The notes below the pieces were generated by a model. It was given only the letters and a program-made list of their open reading frames with translations, ran no database searches and had not been told where the DNA came from. This document shows, in pieces, positions 1 through 5,270 of a stretch of DNA of 5,270 nt. Each line of letters starts with the position of its first letter. Position 1 is the stretch's first letter. The stretch comes from Caulobacteraceae bacterium (GTDB lineage Bacteria; Pseudomonadota; Alphaproteobacteria; Caulobacterales; Caulobacteraceae), in assembly GCA_947484535.1 (NCBI GenBank), contig CANKPO010000124.1, positions 1 to 5,270 of the forward strand, written 5' to 3'. The translations under genes and the position numbers were made by a program.

Positions 1-1
1 C

Positions 2-559
2 CACCACCTGCAAGACACCTTCACCTGTCTGGATCAGGCCCGTATGCCGGTTCTGGTCGCCATTCAGGGCGGCTGTATCGGCGGCGCGGTCGACATGGTT
101 TCGGCCTGCGACATTCGCTATGCCAGCGCAGATGCTTGGTTCTGTATCCAAGAGATCAATATCGGCATGACCGCCGATGTCGGCACCTTCCCGCGCCTGT
201 GCGGTCTGATCCCCCAAGGCTGGGTGCGCGAGATGGCCTTTACGGGCCGGCGCTTGACCGCGCAGAAGGCCAAGGAAATCGGGCTGGTCAATGAGGTGTT
301 CGACACCCACGAGGCGCTGCTGGCCCACGTGCTCGACACCGCCCACGAGATCGCCAGCAAGGCGCCTCTGGCCGTGACCGGTTCCAAGGTCATGATCAAC
401 TATGCCCGCGACCACTCGATCAAGGATAGTCTCGACTATATTGCCACCTGGCAGACGGGCATGTTCTCGGGCCGCGACATGGCCGAAGCCTTTAAGGCTA
501 AGGCTGAAAAACGCGACGCCCAGTTCGACGACCTCGCCCCGATCCGGCGGTCGATGTAG
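2..559 (+). CDS. Enoyl-CoA hydratase/isomerase family protein, probable delta(3,5)-delta(2,4)-dienoyl-CoA isomerase (5' partial)
   Basis: The gene is cut by the left edge of the window. The frame is open from position 2, and 185 residues are visible out of roughly 270 usual for the family, so about a third is missing. The ATG at 44 is internal, because the family-like stretch HHLQDTFTCLDQAR precedes it. The crotonase oxyanion loop GGCIGG lies at about 68-85. Known ECH1-type isomerases use an Asp/Glu/Asp set (176, 196 and 204 in the rat enzyme, from memory). All three are present at the same spacing (20 and 8 residues): Asp at 92-94 in GAVDM, Glu at 152-154 in QEINIG, and Asp at 176-178 in TADVG. 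The C-terminal part with RDHSIKDSLDYIATW also resembles ECH1. Such enzymes shift 3,5-dienoyl-CoA to 2,4-dienoyl-CoA during oxidation of unsaturated fatty acids, in the bacterial cytoplasm. The stop is TAG at 557-559. A plain enoyl-CoA hydratase is the alternative but fits the catalytic set less well. Confidence 0.88.
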   Translation, partial: HHLQDTFTCLDQARMPVLVAIQGGCIGGAVDMVSACDIRYASADAWFCIQEINIGMTADVGTFPRLCGLIPQGWVREMAFTGRRLTAQKAKEIGLVNEVFDTHEALLAHVLDTAHEIASKAPLAVTGSKVMINYARDHSIKDSLDYIATWQTGMFSGRDMAEAFKAKAEKRDAQFDDLAPIRRSM

Positions 560-562
560 ATT

Positions 563-633
563 AGGCCCCCTACCCCGGCTACGCCGGTACTTCCCCCAGA
601 GGGGGAAGTGGCCCGAAGGGACGAGGGGGGCCT
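563..633. repeat. Three-stem palindromic intergenic repeat, possible terminator of the isomerase gene
   Basis: This unit starts four bases after the stop codon of the isomerase gene. It has an outer perfect 8-bp stem (563-570 with 626-633, AGGCCCCC/GGGGGCCT). Inside are two hairpins: a 5-bp stem CCGGC/GCCGG (575-579 with 583-587, loop TAC) and a perfect 9-bp stem ACTTCCCCC/GGGGGAAGT (589-597 with 601-609, loop AGA). The folded RNA would be a three-way junction. C-rich and G-rich units of this general look are common between genes in Caulobacterales (recollection). The short T-rich tail TTGTTTAT (632-640) could let it end transcription from the left, but it is not a clean U-tract, so the terminator role is an inference. 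Confidence 0.6.
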
Positions 634-643
634 TGTTTATAAC

Positions 644-744
644 CGCGTCATTGCGAGCGAAGCGAAGCAACCTAGGGGACTGACAGGAACCTCAAGTGAT
701 ATTCCCCTAGGTTGCTTCGGCGTTTCACGCCTCGCAATGACGCG
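644..744. repeat. 101-bp imperfect palindromic repeat (TCATTGCGAG / GAAGCAACC family)
   Basis: The outer arms are a perfect 14-bp inverted repeat (CGCGTCATTGCGAG at 644-657, its complement at 731-744). The inner arms are a perfect 17-bp inverted repeat (663-679 with 703-719), separated by a 23-base spacer (680-702). Between outer and inner arms the two halves differ. The left has CGAAG (658-662), making a tandem CGAAGCGAAG. The right has an 11-base insert, GCGTTTCACGC (720-730), that is itself a small hairpin. Repeats beginning GTCATTGCGAGCGAAG are widespread in unrelated bacterial genomes as non-coding palindromic units (recollection), and their translated shadows are often mis-annotated as small proteins. 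No transposase or protein is encoded, so at most this is a MITE-like or REP-like unit. As RNA it would form a long hairpin. Confidence 0.8.
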
Positions 745-747
745 ACT

Positions 748-780
748 TTCCTCATGCTGAGCCTGTCCAAGCGCGAGGAA
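748..780. repeat. Short hairpin repeat (TCATGCTGAGCCTGTCC type)
   Basis: This is an imperfect 11-bp inverted repeat: TTCCTCATGCT at 748-758 with AGCGCGAGGAA at 770-780. There is one mismatch and one G-T wobble, and the loop is GAGCCTGTCCA (759-769). It resembles a second widespread family of intergenic repeats with the core CTGAGC(T/C)TGTC(G/C)AAG (recollection). It begins three bases after the 101-bp palindrome ends, so the two units are effectively abutted. No coding capacity is evident. Confidence 0.55.
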
Positions 781-804
781 GTGGCAACTCCCCCCCTCTC
801 CCAA

Positions 805-831
805 CCCTCTCCCCCTCAAGGGGGGAAAGGG
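805..831. repeat. C-tract/G-tract hairpin repeat downstream of the SDR gene
   Basis: The stem is CCCTCTCCCCC (805-815) with GGGGGAAAGGG (821-831), 11 bp with one mismatch around a five-base loop (816-820). It is preceded by a pyrimidine run from 789. Read on the minus strand it lies about 20 bases past the stop codon of the SDR gene and could slow or stop its transcription. The following bases lack a U-tract, so the terminator role is weak. Similar C/G-run units are common in alphaproteobacterial intergenic DNA (recollection). Confidence 0.45.
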
Positions 832-850
832 CTAAGAGCGGATAAACTCT

Positions 851-1636
851 CTACCGTGCCGCGAAGATCGCGCGGCGGAGTTTGGCCATGCCGCCGATCC
901 AGCGGTCATAGTCGTTGGTCTTGTTGCGCATATAGTTCAGGACCACTGGGTGGGGCAGGACGAGGAACTTTTCTTCGTCCAGGGTTTGCACCACGCTTTC
1001 AGCAACCTCTTGCGGCGTCAGTACGCCATCGAGGTTTTGTGGCCCCTCAGGACCGGCGCGCAGGAGGTTGGTATCCACGCCTTGTGGGCACAGGACCGAG
1101 ACCTTGATGCCGTGATCCTTGTGATTGAGCGCCAGATTTTCAGCCCAGCCGATGGCGGCGTGCTTGGTCACGGAATAGGGTGCGCTGCCGATCTGGGATA
1201 GGAGGCCTGCTGCCGAGACGGTGTTGAGGAAATAGCCTTCGCCGCGCGCGATCCATTCGGGCAGGACGGCGCGGGCGGCATAGATATGGGCCATGACATT
1301 GACGCCCCAACTACGTTCCCAGGCCGCATTGCTGGCGGAGGCGGCATTGTTCTTATCGGGGTCGCCATCGGCAATGCCGGCATTGGAGCAGAACAGGTCG
1401 ATCTCGCCGTAAGCATCACGGGTCTGCTTGACCAGATTTTGAATGTCCGCCTCGACCGAGACATCACAGGCCACGGCTAGGCCGCCAATCTCTGAGGCCA
1501 CCATCTGGGCGCGGGTAAAGTCCCGGTCAGCCACCACGACGGCCTTGGCCCCCTCGGCATGAAAGCGGCGAGCCATGGCCTCACCAATGCCATTTGCACC
1601 GCCCGTAACGACGATGACCTTATCTTTAATCTTCAT
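851..1636 (-). CDS. Classical short-chain dehydrogenase/reductase (SDR), substrate unknown
   Basis: A complete 261-residue protein, the normal size for a classical SDR, with one Rossmann-fold domain and no signal peptide or membrane segment. Cofactor motif TGGANGIG is at residues 11-18. Asp37 at the end of strand beta-2 (VVVADRD) favours NAD(H) over NADP(H). Asp58 (CDV) and NAG at 85-87 are in place. The catalytic tetrad is complete: Asn113, Ser141, Tyr154 and Lys158 (YSVTK). The PQGVDT loop (184-189) stands in for the usual PG motif. The C-terminal part (about 225-258, with LPHPVV and DYDRWIGGM) is a substrate-side extension that I associate with SDRs found near lipid-degradation genes, but this is recollection. 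It lies divergent from the bifunctional beta-oxidation gene and convergent with the isomerase, so a role in oxidising a lipid-derived alcohol or hydroxyacyl compound is plausible but unproven. The start is supported by a good ribosome binding site. Confidence 0.93.
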   Translation of the reverse strand: MKIKDKVIVVTGGANGIGEAMARRFHAEGAKAVVVADRDFTRAQMVASEIGGLAVACDVSVEADIQNLVKQTRDAYGEIDLFCSNAGIADGDPDKNNAASASNAAWERSWGVNVMAHIYAARAVLPEWIARGEGYFLNTVSAAGLLSQIGSAPYSVTKHAAIGWAENLALNHKDHGIKVSVLCPQGVDTNLLRAGPEGPQNLDGVLTPQEVAESVVQTLDEEKFLVLPHPVVLNYMRNKTNDYDRWIGGMAKLRRAIFAAR

Positions 1637-1642
1637 AGTCGG

Positions 1643-1648
1643 TTCCTC
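1643..1648 (-). promoter_or_regulatory. Ribosome binding site of the SDR gene
   Basis: On the minus strand the sequence reads GAGGAA followed by six bases (CCGACT) and then ATG at 1636-1634. This is a good Shine-Dalgarno match at a suitable distance and fixes the SDR start. Confidence 0.75.
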
Positions 1649-1712
1649 ACCCTGATCTTGCCGTTACGTCATGGCCAATTGTTATCATCACCCCTGCGTG
1701 AGCCGTATGGCC

Positions 1713-1736
1713 TTGACGATTGGGCGCTGTTATCAC
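1713..1736 (+). promoter_or_regulatory. Candidate promoter of the bifunctional beta-oxidation gene
   Basis: TTGACGA at 1713-1719 matches the Caulobacter housekeeping -35 element (TTGACGS) in six of seven positions. GTTATCAC at 1729-1736 partly matches the associated -10 form GCTANAWC, with two mismatches. The gap of nine bases is just short of the usual 10-14. A start near 1743 would leave a leader of about 50 bases. This is a visual guess only. Confidence 0.25.
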
Positions 1737-1782
1737 TCTTCCCAACAACTGTTCGAAACTGCAATCACGAACGCAGAAAACT

Positions 1783-1787
1783 GGGAA
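1783..1787 (+). promoter_or_regulatory. Weak ribosome binding site deciding the start at 1793
   Basis: GGGAA lies five bases before ATG 1793. The match is modest. The start is also favoured because family similarity begins shortly after it ([21 protein letters not shown]). The in-frame open sequence back to 1559 would run into the divergent SDR gene and has no crotonase-like character. Confidence 0.45.
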
Positions 1788-1792
1788 ACGCC

Positions 1793-3883
1793 ATGTCCGC
1801 AGATGCCAAGATCTTGAACGCCGTCACCACCCTTGCCGTCGAGGGCGATGTCGCCATCGTCACCTTGAACTCGCCGCCCGTGAATGCCCTGTCCGCCCCC
1901 GTGCGCGAAGGCCTGACCCTAGGCATCAATGCCGCCCTGGCTGATAGTGCCGTTAAGTCGGTGGTGCTGATCTGCGACGGTCGGACCTTCATCGCCGGCG
2001 CCGACATCACCGAGTTTGGCAAGGCCCCTGTCGGCCCAAGCCTGCAAGACGTTCAGAACACCATCGAAAACGCCTCTAAGCCTGTCGTCGCAGCCATCCA
2101 CGGCACGGCGCTGGGCGGCGGTCTCGAAGTGGCCCTGACCTGCCATTACCGCGTCGCCGTCCCCTCGGCCAAGTGCGGCCTGCCCGAAGTGAACCTCGGC
2201 CTGCTACCCGGCGCCGGTGGCACCCAGCGTCTGCCCCGCATTGTCGGTGCCGCTAAGGCCTTGGAAATGATGACCACGGGCCAGCATGTGGCTGCCAAGG
2301 CCTGCCTTGCCATGGGTCTGGTCGATGAACTGGCCGAAGAGGGCAAGCTGCGCGAAACTGCCGTCGCCTTTGCCAAGAAGATCGTCGCCGAGGGCCGTCC
2401 GCTCAAGCGCGTTCGCGATCTGGAAGACAAGGTTCTGGCCGACCGCGCCAATCCCGGCCTGTTTGCCGAGTTCCGCAAGGCCAATGCTCGCAAGTTCCGC
2501 GGCTTCATGGCCCCCGAAAGCAACATCAAGTGCATCGAAGCGGCCGTGAACCTGCCGTTCGACGAAGGCATGGCCGTTGAACGCAAGCTGTTCATGGAAC
2601 TGATGACCGGCAGCCAGTCGGCCGCTCAGCGCTATGTGTTCTTTGCCGAACGCCAAGCCGCTAAGATTCCCGACATTGGTGATGATGTCGCCATCCTGCC
2701 CGTCAAGAAGGTCGGCGTTATCGGCGCTGGCACCATGGGCGGCGGTATTTCGATGAACTTCCTTAGCGCCGGTTACGCGGTGACCATAGTTGAGACCCAG
2801 CAGGCCGCTCTGGACCGGGGCATCGCCACCATCCGCAAGAACTACGAAAACACCGCCAAGAAGGGTCGCTTGACCCAGGCCGATGTCGAGACCCGCATGG
2901 GCCTTCTGACCGGCACGCTGGCGCTAGAAGATCTGGCCGATTGCGACCTGATCATCGAGGCCGTGTTCGAAAATATGGACATCAAGAAGGACGTCTTTGG
3001 CCGTCTGGACAAGATCGCCAAGGCCGGGGCCATCTTGGCCTCCAACACCTCCTATCTGGACGTCAATGAGATCGCGTCCGCGACGACCCGTCCTGAGTCG
3101 GTGATTGGCCTGCACTTCTTCTCGCCTGCCAATGTCATGCGTCTGTTGGAAATTGTCCGCGGCGCGGCAACCTCGAAGGAGGTCATCGCCACCTCCATGC
3201 AGATCGGCAAGAAGATCGGCAAGGTCGCGGTTCTGGTCGGGGTCTGCCCTGGCTTTGTCGGCAACCGCATCCTGTCTCAGCGCCAGCGTGAAGCGCAAAA
3301 GCTGGTCATGGAAGGCGCCATGCCTTGGGATATTGACCGCGTTCTGTTTGATTTCGGCTTCCCAATGGGACCCTTTGCCATGAGCGATCTGGCCGGTCTG
3401 GACATCGGATGGTCCAAGGAGAACAGCAAGAGCTCGACCATTCGCGAAGTGCTCTGCGAAATGGATCGTCGCGGTCAGAAGTCGGGTTCCGGCTATTATG
3501 ACTATGACGAAAACCGCAACGCCATCCCCTCGCCCGTCGTTGAGCAGATCATTCTCGACTTCGCCGCCAAGCAGGGCATCAATCGCCGCGACATTAGCGA
3601 CGAAGAGATTCTCGAGCGCTGCGTCTATCCGATGATCAACGAAGGGGCCAAGATCCTCGAAGAGGGCATGGCCATTCGCGCCTCGGACGTCGATATTGTC
3701 TGGCTCAATGGCTATGGCTGGCCGCTCTATCGCGGTGGCCCCATGTTCTATGGCGACCTGATCGGCCTGCCCAAGGTTCTGGAAAAGATGAAAACCTTCC
3801 AAGCCCAGATGGGCGAGGAGTTCAAACCCTCGGCCCTGCTTGAAAAGCTGGTCGCTGAAGGCAAGAGCTTCAAAGACCTCTAG
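1793..3883 (+). CDS. FadB/FadJ-like bifunctional enoyl-CoA hydratase / 3-hydroxyacyl-CoA dehydrogenase
   Basis: A complete 696-residue cytoplasmic enzyme of beta-oxidation. It hydrates trans-2-enoyl-CoA to 3-hydroxyacyl-CoA and oxidises this with NAD to 3-ketoacyl-CoA. Domains in order: crotonase (about 12-190), linker helices (about 200-300), NAD-binding dehydrogenase domain (about 305-483), then two C-terminal dehydrogenase domains (about 485-575 and 605-690). Crotonase motifs are RTFIAGADI (64-72) and ALGGGLE (106-112). The catalytic pair Glu112 and Glu132 matches E. coli FadB Glu119/Glu139 in spacing. The dehydrogenase part has GAGTMG (311-316), acidic Glu334 at the end of strand beta-2, Ser417 in SNTS, the His441/Glu453 dyad and Asn491, spaced as in human [13 protein letters not shown] (565-573, ending before ENR) closes the first C-terminal domain. 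It is slightly shorter than E. coli FadB (729). Which of the FadB, FadJ or peroxisome-like subgroups it belongs to cannot be settled by eye. No thiolase gene follows, because the next gene is the convergent argG. Confidence 0.95.
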   Translation: MSADAKILNAVTTLAVEGDVAIVTLNSPPVNALSAPVREGLTLGINAALADSAVKSVVLICDGRTFIAGADITEFGKAPVGPSLQDVQNTIENASKPVVAAIHGTALGGGLEVALTCHYRVAVPSAKCGLPEVNLGLLPGAGGTQRLPRIVGAAKALEMMTTGQHVAAKACLAMGLVDELAEEGKLRETAVAFAKKIVAEGRPLKRVRDLEDKVLADRANPGLFAEFRKANARKFRGFMAPESNIKCIEAAVNLPFDEGMAVERKLFMELMTGSQSAAQRYVFFAERQAAKIPDIGDDVAILPVKKVGVIGAGTMGGGISMNFLSAGYAVTIVETQQAALDRGIATIRKNYENTAKKGRLTQADVETRMGLLTGTLALEDLADCDLIIEAVFENMDIKKDVFGRLDKIAKAGAILASNTSYLDVNEIASATTRPESVIGLHFFSPANVMRLLEIVRGAATSKEVIATSMQIGKKIGKVAVLVGVCPGFVGNRILSQRQREAQKLVMEGAMPWDIDRVLFDFGFPMGPFAMSDLAGLDIGWSKENSKSSTIREVLCEMDRRGQKSGSGYYDYDENRNAIPSPVVEQIILDFAAKQGINRRDISDEEILERCVYPMINEGAKILEEGMAIRASDVDIVWLNGYGWPLYRGGPMFYGDLIGLPKVLEKMKTFQAQMGEEFKPSALLEKLVAEGKSFKDL

Positions 3884-3888
3884 GCGAC

Positions 3889-3920
3889 AAAAAGGGCGTC
3901 CTTGGAATCCAAGGACGCCC
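3889..3920 (-). terminator. Intrinsic terminator of argG
   Basis: A perfect 12-bp stem (GGGCGTCCTTGG at 3894-3905 with CCAAGGACGCCC at 3909-3920) closes on a three-base loop. On the minus strand the stem is followed at once by TTTTT (3893-3889) and then GTC, a textbook Rho-independent terminator. It begins 34 bases past the argG stop. On the plus strand the stem is followed by GAATTCTATC, so it may also slow transcription from the convergent beta-oxidation gene, whose stop codon ends 10 bases before the stem. Confidence 0.9.
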
Positions 3921-3953
3921 GAATTCTATCTGCCTCAATGAGGGTGGATGAGC

Positions 3954-5189
3954 CTATTCGGCCCGGCGATTGCGCTTGGCCAGCACCCGTAGGCGCAAGG
4001 CATTGAGCTTGATAAAGCCGCCCGCGTCACGGTGATCATAGGCGACCTTGCCCTCTTCGAAGGTGACGAGGTCTTGGTCATAGAGGCTGTTGGGGCTGGT
4101 CCGGCCAATGATCGAGACATTGCCCTTATAGAGCTTGACCCGCACCTGACCGCTGACCTCTTTTTGCGAATAGTCGATGGCCGCTTGCAGCATCTCGCGC
4201 TCGGGGGCGAACCAGAAGCCGTTGTAAACCAGCGACGCATATTTCGGCATCAACTCGTCCTTCAGATGCATCGAGCCGCGATCCAGCGTGATGCTCTCAA
4301 TGCCCCGGTGCGCAGCCAATAGGATGGTGCCGCCGGGGGTCTCATAGACGCCGCGCGACTTCATACCGACAAAGCGGTTTTCGACCAGATCCAGCCGCCC
4401 GACGCCATTATCATGGCCCAGCTGATTGAGCTTGGTCAGCAAGGTCGCGGGCGACATGGCCACGCCATCAATGGCGACCGGATCACCCTTTTCGAAATCG
4501 ATGGTGAAGATGTGCGGCTGATCGGGCGCATCTTCCGGCGCGATGGTGCGCATATGGACAAATTCAGGGGCCTCGACCGCTGGATCTTCCAGCACCTTAC
4601 CCTCGGATGAGGAGTGCAGAAGGTTGGCGTCGACGCTGAAGGGGGCCTCGCCGCGCTTGTCCTTAGAGATCTGGATCTGGTGCGCTTCGGCAAAGGCCAG
4701 CAGGGCCTCGCGGGACTTAAAGTCCCATTCGCGCCAAGGGGCGATCACATGGATGTCGGGCTCAAGGGCATAGTAGCCCAGCTCGAAACGGACCTGATCA
4801 TTGCCCTTGCCGGTCGCGCCATGGCTGACCGCGTCGGCGCCGACCTTGCGGGCGATCTCGATCTGTTTCTTGGCGATCAGCGGACGGGCGATCGAGGTGC
4901 CGAGCAGATATTGCCCCTCATAGACCGTGTTGGCGCGGAACATGGGGAACACATAGTCGCGCACGAACTCTTCGCGCACATCCTCGATGAAGATGTTCTC
5001 CGGCTTGACGCCCGCCGCCAGAGCCTTGGCCCGCGCCGGTTCGATCTCTTCGCCTTGGCCTAGGTCGGCGGTGAAGGTCACGACCTCCGCACCATATTCG
5101 GTCTGAAGCCATTTCAGAATGATCGAGGTGTCCAGACCGCCACTATAGGCGAGCACGACTTTTTTCACGGAGCGTTTGGCGTCGGACAT
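3954..5189 (-). CDS. argG: Argininosuccinate synthase
   Basis: A complete 411-residue protein, close to the usual length of about 400 for the family. It joins citrulline and aspartate using ATP (giving AMP and pyrophosphate) to make argininosuccinate, the penultimate step of arginine biosynthesis, in the cytoplasm. The N-type ATP pyrophosphatase loop AYSGGLDTS is at residues 14-22. Further family signatures are TADLGQGEE (40-48), [14 protein letters not shown] (90-103), [14 protein letters not shown] (123-136), [13 protein letters not shown] (185-197) and [17 protein letters not shown] (264-280). Together they form the ATP, citrulline and aspartate sites. The C-terminus is rich in Arg and Lys ([16 protein letters not shown]), as expected for the oligomerisation tail. 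The start ATG at 5189-5187 has an AGGA nine bases upstream. argG has its own promoter candidate and terminator, so it is probably transcribed alone. No argH is in view. Confidence 0.98.
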   Translation of the reverse strand: MSDAKRSVKKVVLAYSGGLDTSIILKWLQTEYGAEVVTFTADLGQGEEIEPARAKALAAGVKPENIFIEDVREEFVRDYVFPMFRANTVYEGQYLLGTSIARPLIAKKQIEIARKVGADAVSHGATGKGNDQVRFELGYYALEPDIHVIAPWREWDFKSREALLAFAEAHQIQISKDKRGEAPFSVDANLLHSSSEGKVLEDPAVEAPEFVHMRTIAPEDAPDQPHIFTIDFEKGDPVAIDGVAMSPATLLTKLNQLGHDNGVGRLDLVENRFVGMKSRGVYETPGGTILLAAHRGIESITLDRGSMHLKDELMPKYASLVYNGFWFAPEREMLQAAIDYSQKEVSGQVRVKLYKGNVSIIGRTSPNSLYDQDLVTFEEGKVAYDHRDAGGFIKLNALRLRVLAKRNRRAE

Positions 5190-5198
5190 GGTGGACGA

Positions 5199-5202
5199 TC
5201 CT
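5199..5202 (-). promoter_or_regulatory. Ribosome binding site of argG
   Basis: On the minus strand AGGA is followed by nine bases (TCGTCCACC) and the ATG at 5189-5187. It supports the chosen argG start. Confidence 0.6.
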
Positions 5203-5229
5203 AAGAAGTGAAGTTTAAAGCGCGCTGGG

Positions 5230-5258
5230 GTTCAAAGACACCTTGGCGCGAAGGTCAA
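5230..5258 (-). promoter_or_regulatory. Candidate argG promoter
   Basis: On the minus strand TTGACC (5258-5253) is five of six to the -35 consensus. After a 17-base spacer comes TTGAAC (5235-5230), only three of six to the -10 consensus. A start near 5223 would give a leader of about 34 bases. A short inverted repeat ACCTT/AAGGT (5240-5244 with 5251-5255) overlaps the -35 and spacer and could be an operator, but is short enough to be chance. Confidence 0.35.
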
Positions 5259-5270
5259 GACCTAAGCTGG

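Larger units (their letters stand above)
1637..1792. other. Divergent intergenic region between the SDR and bifunctional beta-oxidation genes
   Basis: These 156 bases separate two genes transcribed away from each other, so promoters for both should lie here. An 8-base direct repeat TGTTATCA occurs at 1680-1687 and 1728-1735, 48 bases apart. A CCAAT/ATTGG pair sits at 1675-1679 and 1719-1723. Any of these could be part of an operator, but they are short enough to be chance. I could not recognise a named fatty-acid regulator site. Confidence 0.5.

Noticed and set aside
637..819. 60-residue minus-strand open frame across the repeat cluster (ends CFASLAMTRL)
   Set aside because: It is a translation of the palindromic repeats. 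Peptides such as CFASLAMT, and ASLRAKRSNL on the other strand, are typical artefacts of this repeat family (recollection), and there is no convincing ribosome binding site.
644..831. Possible CRISPR array
   Set aside because: The repeats are inverted and of different families, with no regularly spaced direct repeats or unique equal-length spacers, and no cas genes are near.
560..850. Possible insertion sequence remnant
   Set aside because: There is no transposase fragment, and no target duplication could be seen. The material is better explained as short non-coding repeats.
712..1107. 131-residue plus-strand open frame starting inside the palindrome
   Set aside because: It begins in repeat DNA and then runs antisense through the SDR gene. 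It has low-complexity Pro/Arg/Gly content and no family resemblance.
851..1636. SDR as a 2,4-dienoyl-CoA reductase partner of the ECH1-type isomerase
   Set aside because: The pathway link is attractive, but the protein has a standard SDR tetrad and an NAD-type Asp37, whereas known dienoyl-CoA reductases use NADPH. No sequence feature supports that substrate.
1559..1792. In-frame N-terminal extension of the bifunctional enzyme from ATG 1559
   Set aside because: It would overlap the start of the divergent SDR gene by 78 bases and contains no crotonase-like sequence. Homology begins just after ATG 1793.
2924..3802. 292-residue antisense open frame inside the bifunctional gene
   Set aside because: It is a long shadow frame produced by biased codon use in G+C-rich coding DNA. 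The plus-strand frame has full-length motif support and the antisense product resembles nothing I know.
4614..5063. 149-residue plus-strand open frame opposite argG
   Set aside because: It is a shadow of argG, whose sense frame carries all family signatures. There is no evidence of an independent gene.

Overview
The window looks like ordinary chromosomal metabolic sequence from an alphaproteobacterium. The base composition is moderately high in G+C (about 60% by eye). The ArgG sequence and the composition of the intergenic repeats are reminiscent of Caulobacterales such as Asticcacaulis, Brevundimonas or Caulobacter. That placement is an impression from recalled sequences and was not searched.

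Layout, left to right. (1) Positions 2-559 (+) hold the 3' two-thirds of a crotonase-fold enzyme, best matched to delta(3,5)-delta(2,4)-dienoyl-CoA isomerase (ECH1 type). Its 5' end lies outside the window. (2) Positions 560-850 are a non-coding gap between two convergent genes. It is packed with four different hairpin-forming repeat units, including a 101-bp imperfect palindrome. (3) Positions 851-1636 (-) encode a complete classical short-chain dehydrogenase/reductase. (4) Positions 1637-1792 are a 156-bp divergent intergenic region that must hold start signals for both flanking genes. (5) Positions 1793-3883 (+) encode a complete 696-residue FadB/FadJ-like bifunctional enoyl-CoA hydratase / 3-hydroxyacyl-CoA dehydrogenase. 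Both active sites are intact. (6) Positions 3884-3953 carry a strong intrinsic terminator oriented for the gene on the minus strand. (7) Positions 3954-5189 (-) encode complete argininosuccinate synthase, ArgG. (8) Positions 5190-5270 hold the argG ribosome binding site and a candidate promoter.

How the genes fit together. The isomerase and the bifunctional enzyme belong to fatty-acid beta-oxidation: the isomerase handles unsaturated acyl chains and the bifunctional enzyme performs the hydration and NAD-dependent oxidation steps. The SDR sits between them and may act on a related lipid or hydroxyacyl substrate, but its substrate cannot be read from sequence. No thiolase, acyl-CoA dehydrogenase or acyl-CoA ligase is visible here. 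ArgG belongs to arginine biosynthesis and is simply a convergent neighbour.

I found no convincing sign of a new biological system. The most noteworthy material is the repeat cluster at 563-831. The coding genes are intact (one cut only by the window edge) and conventional.
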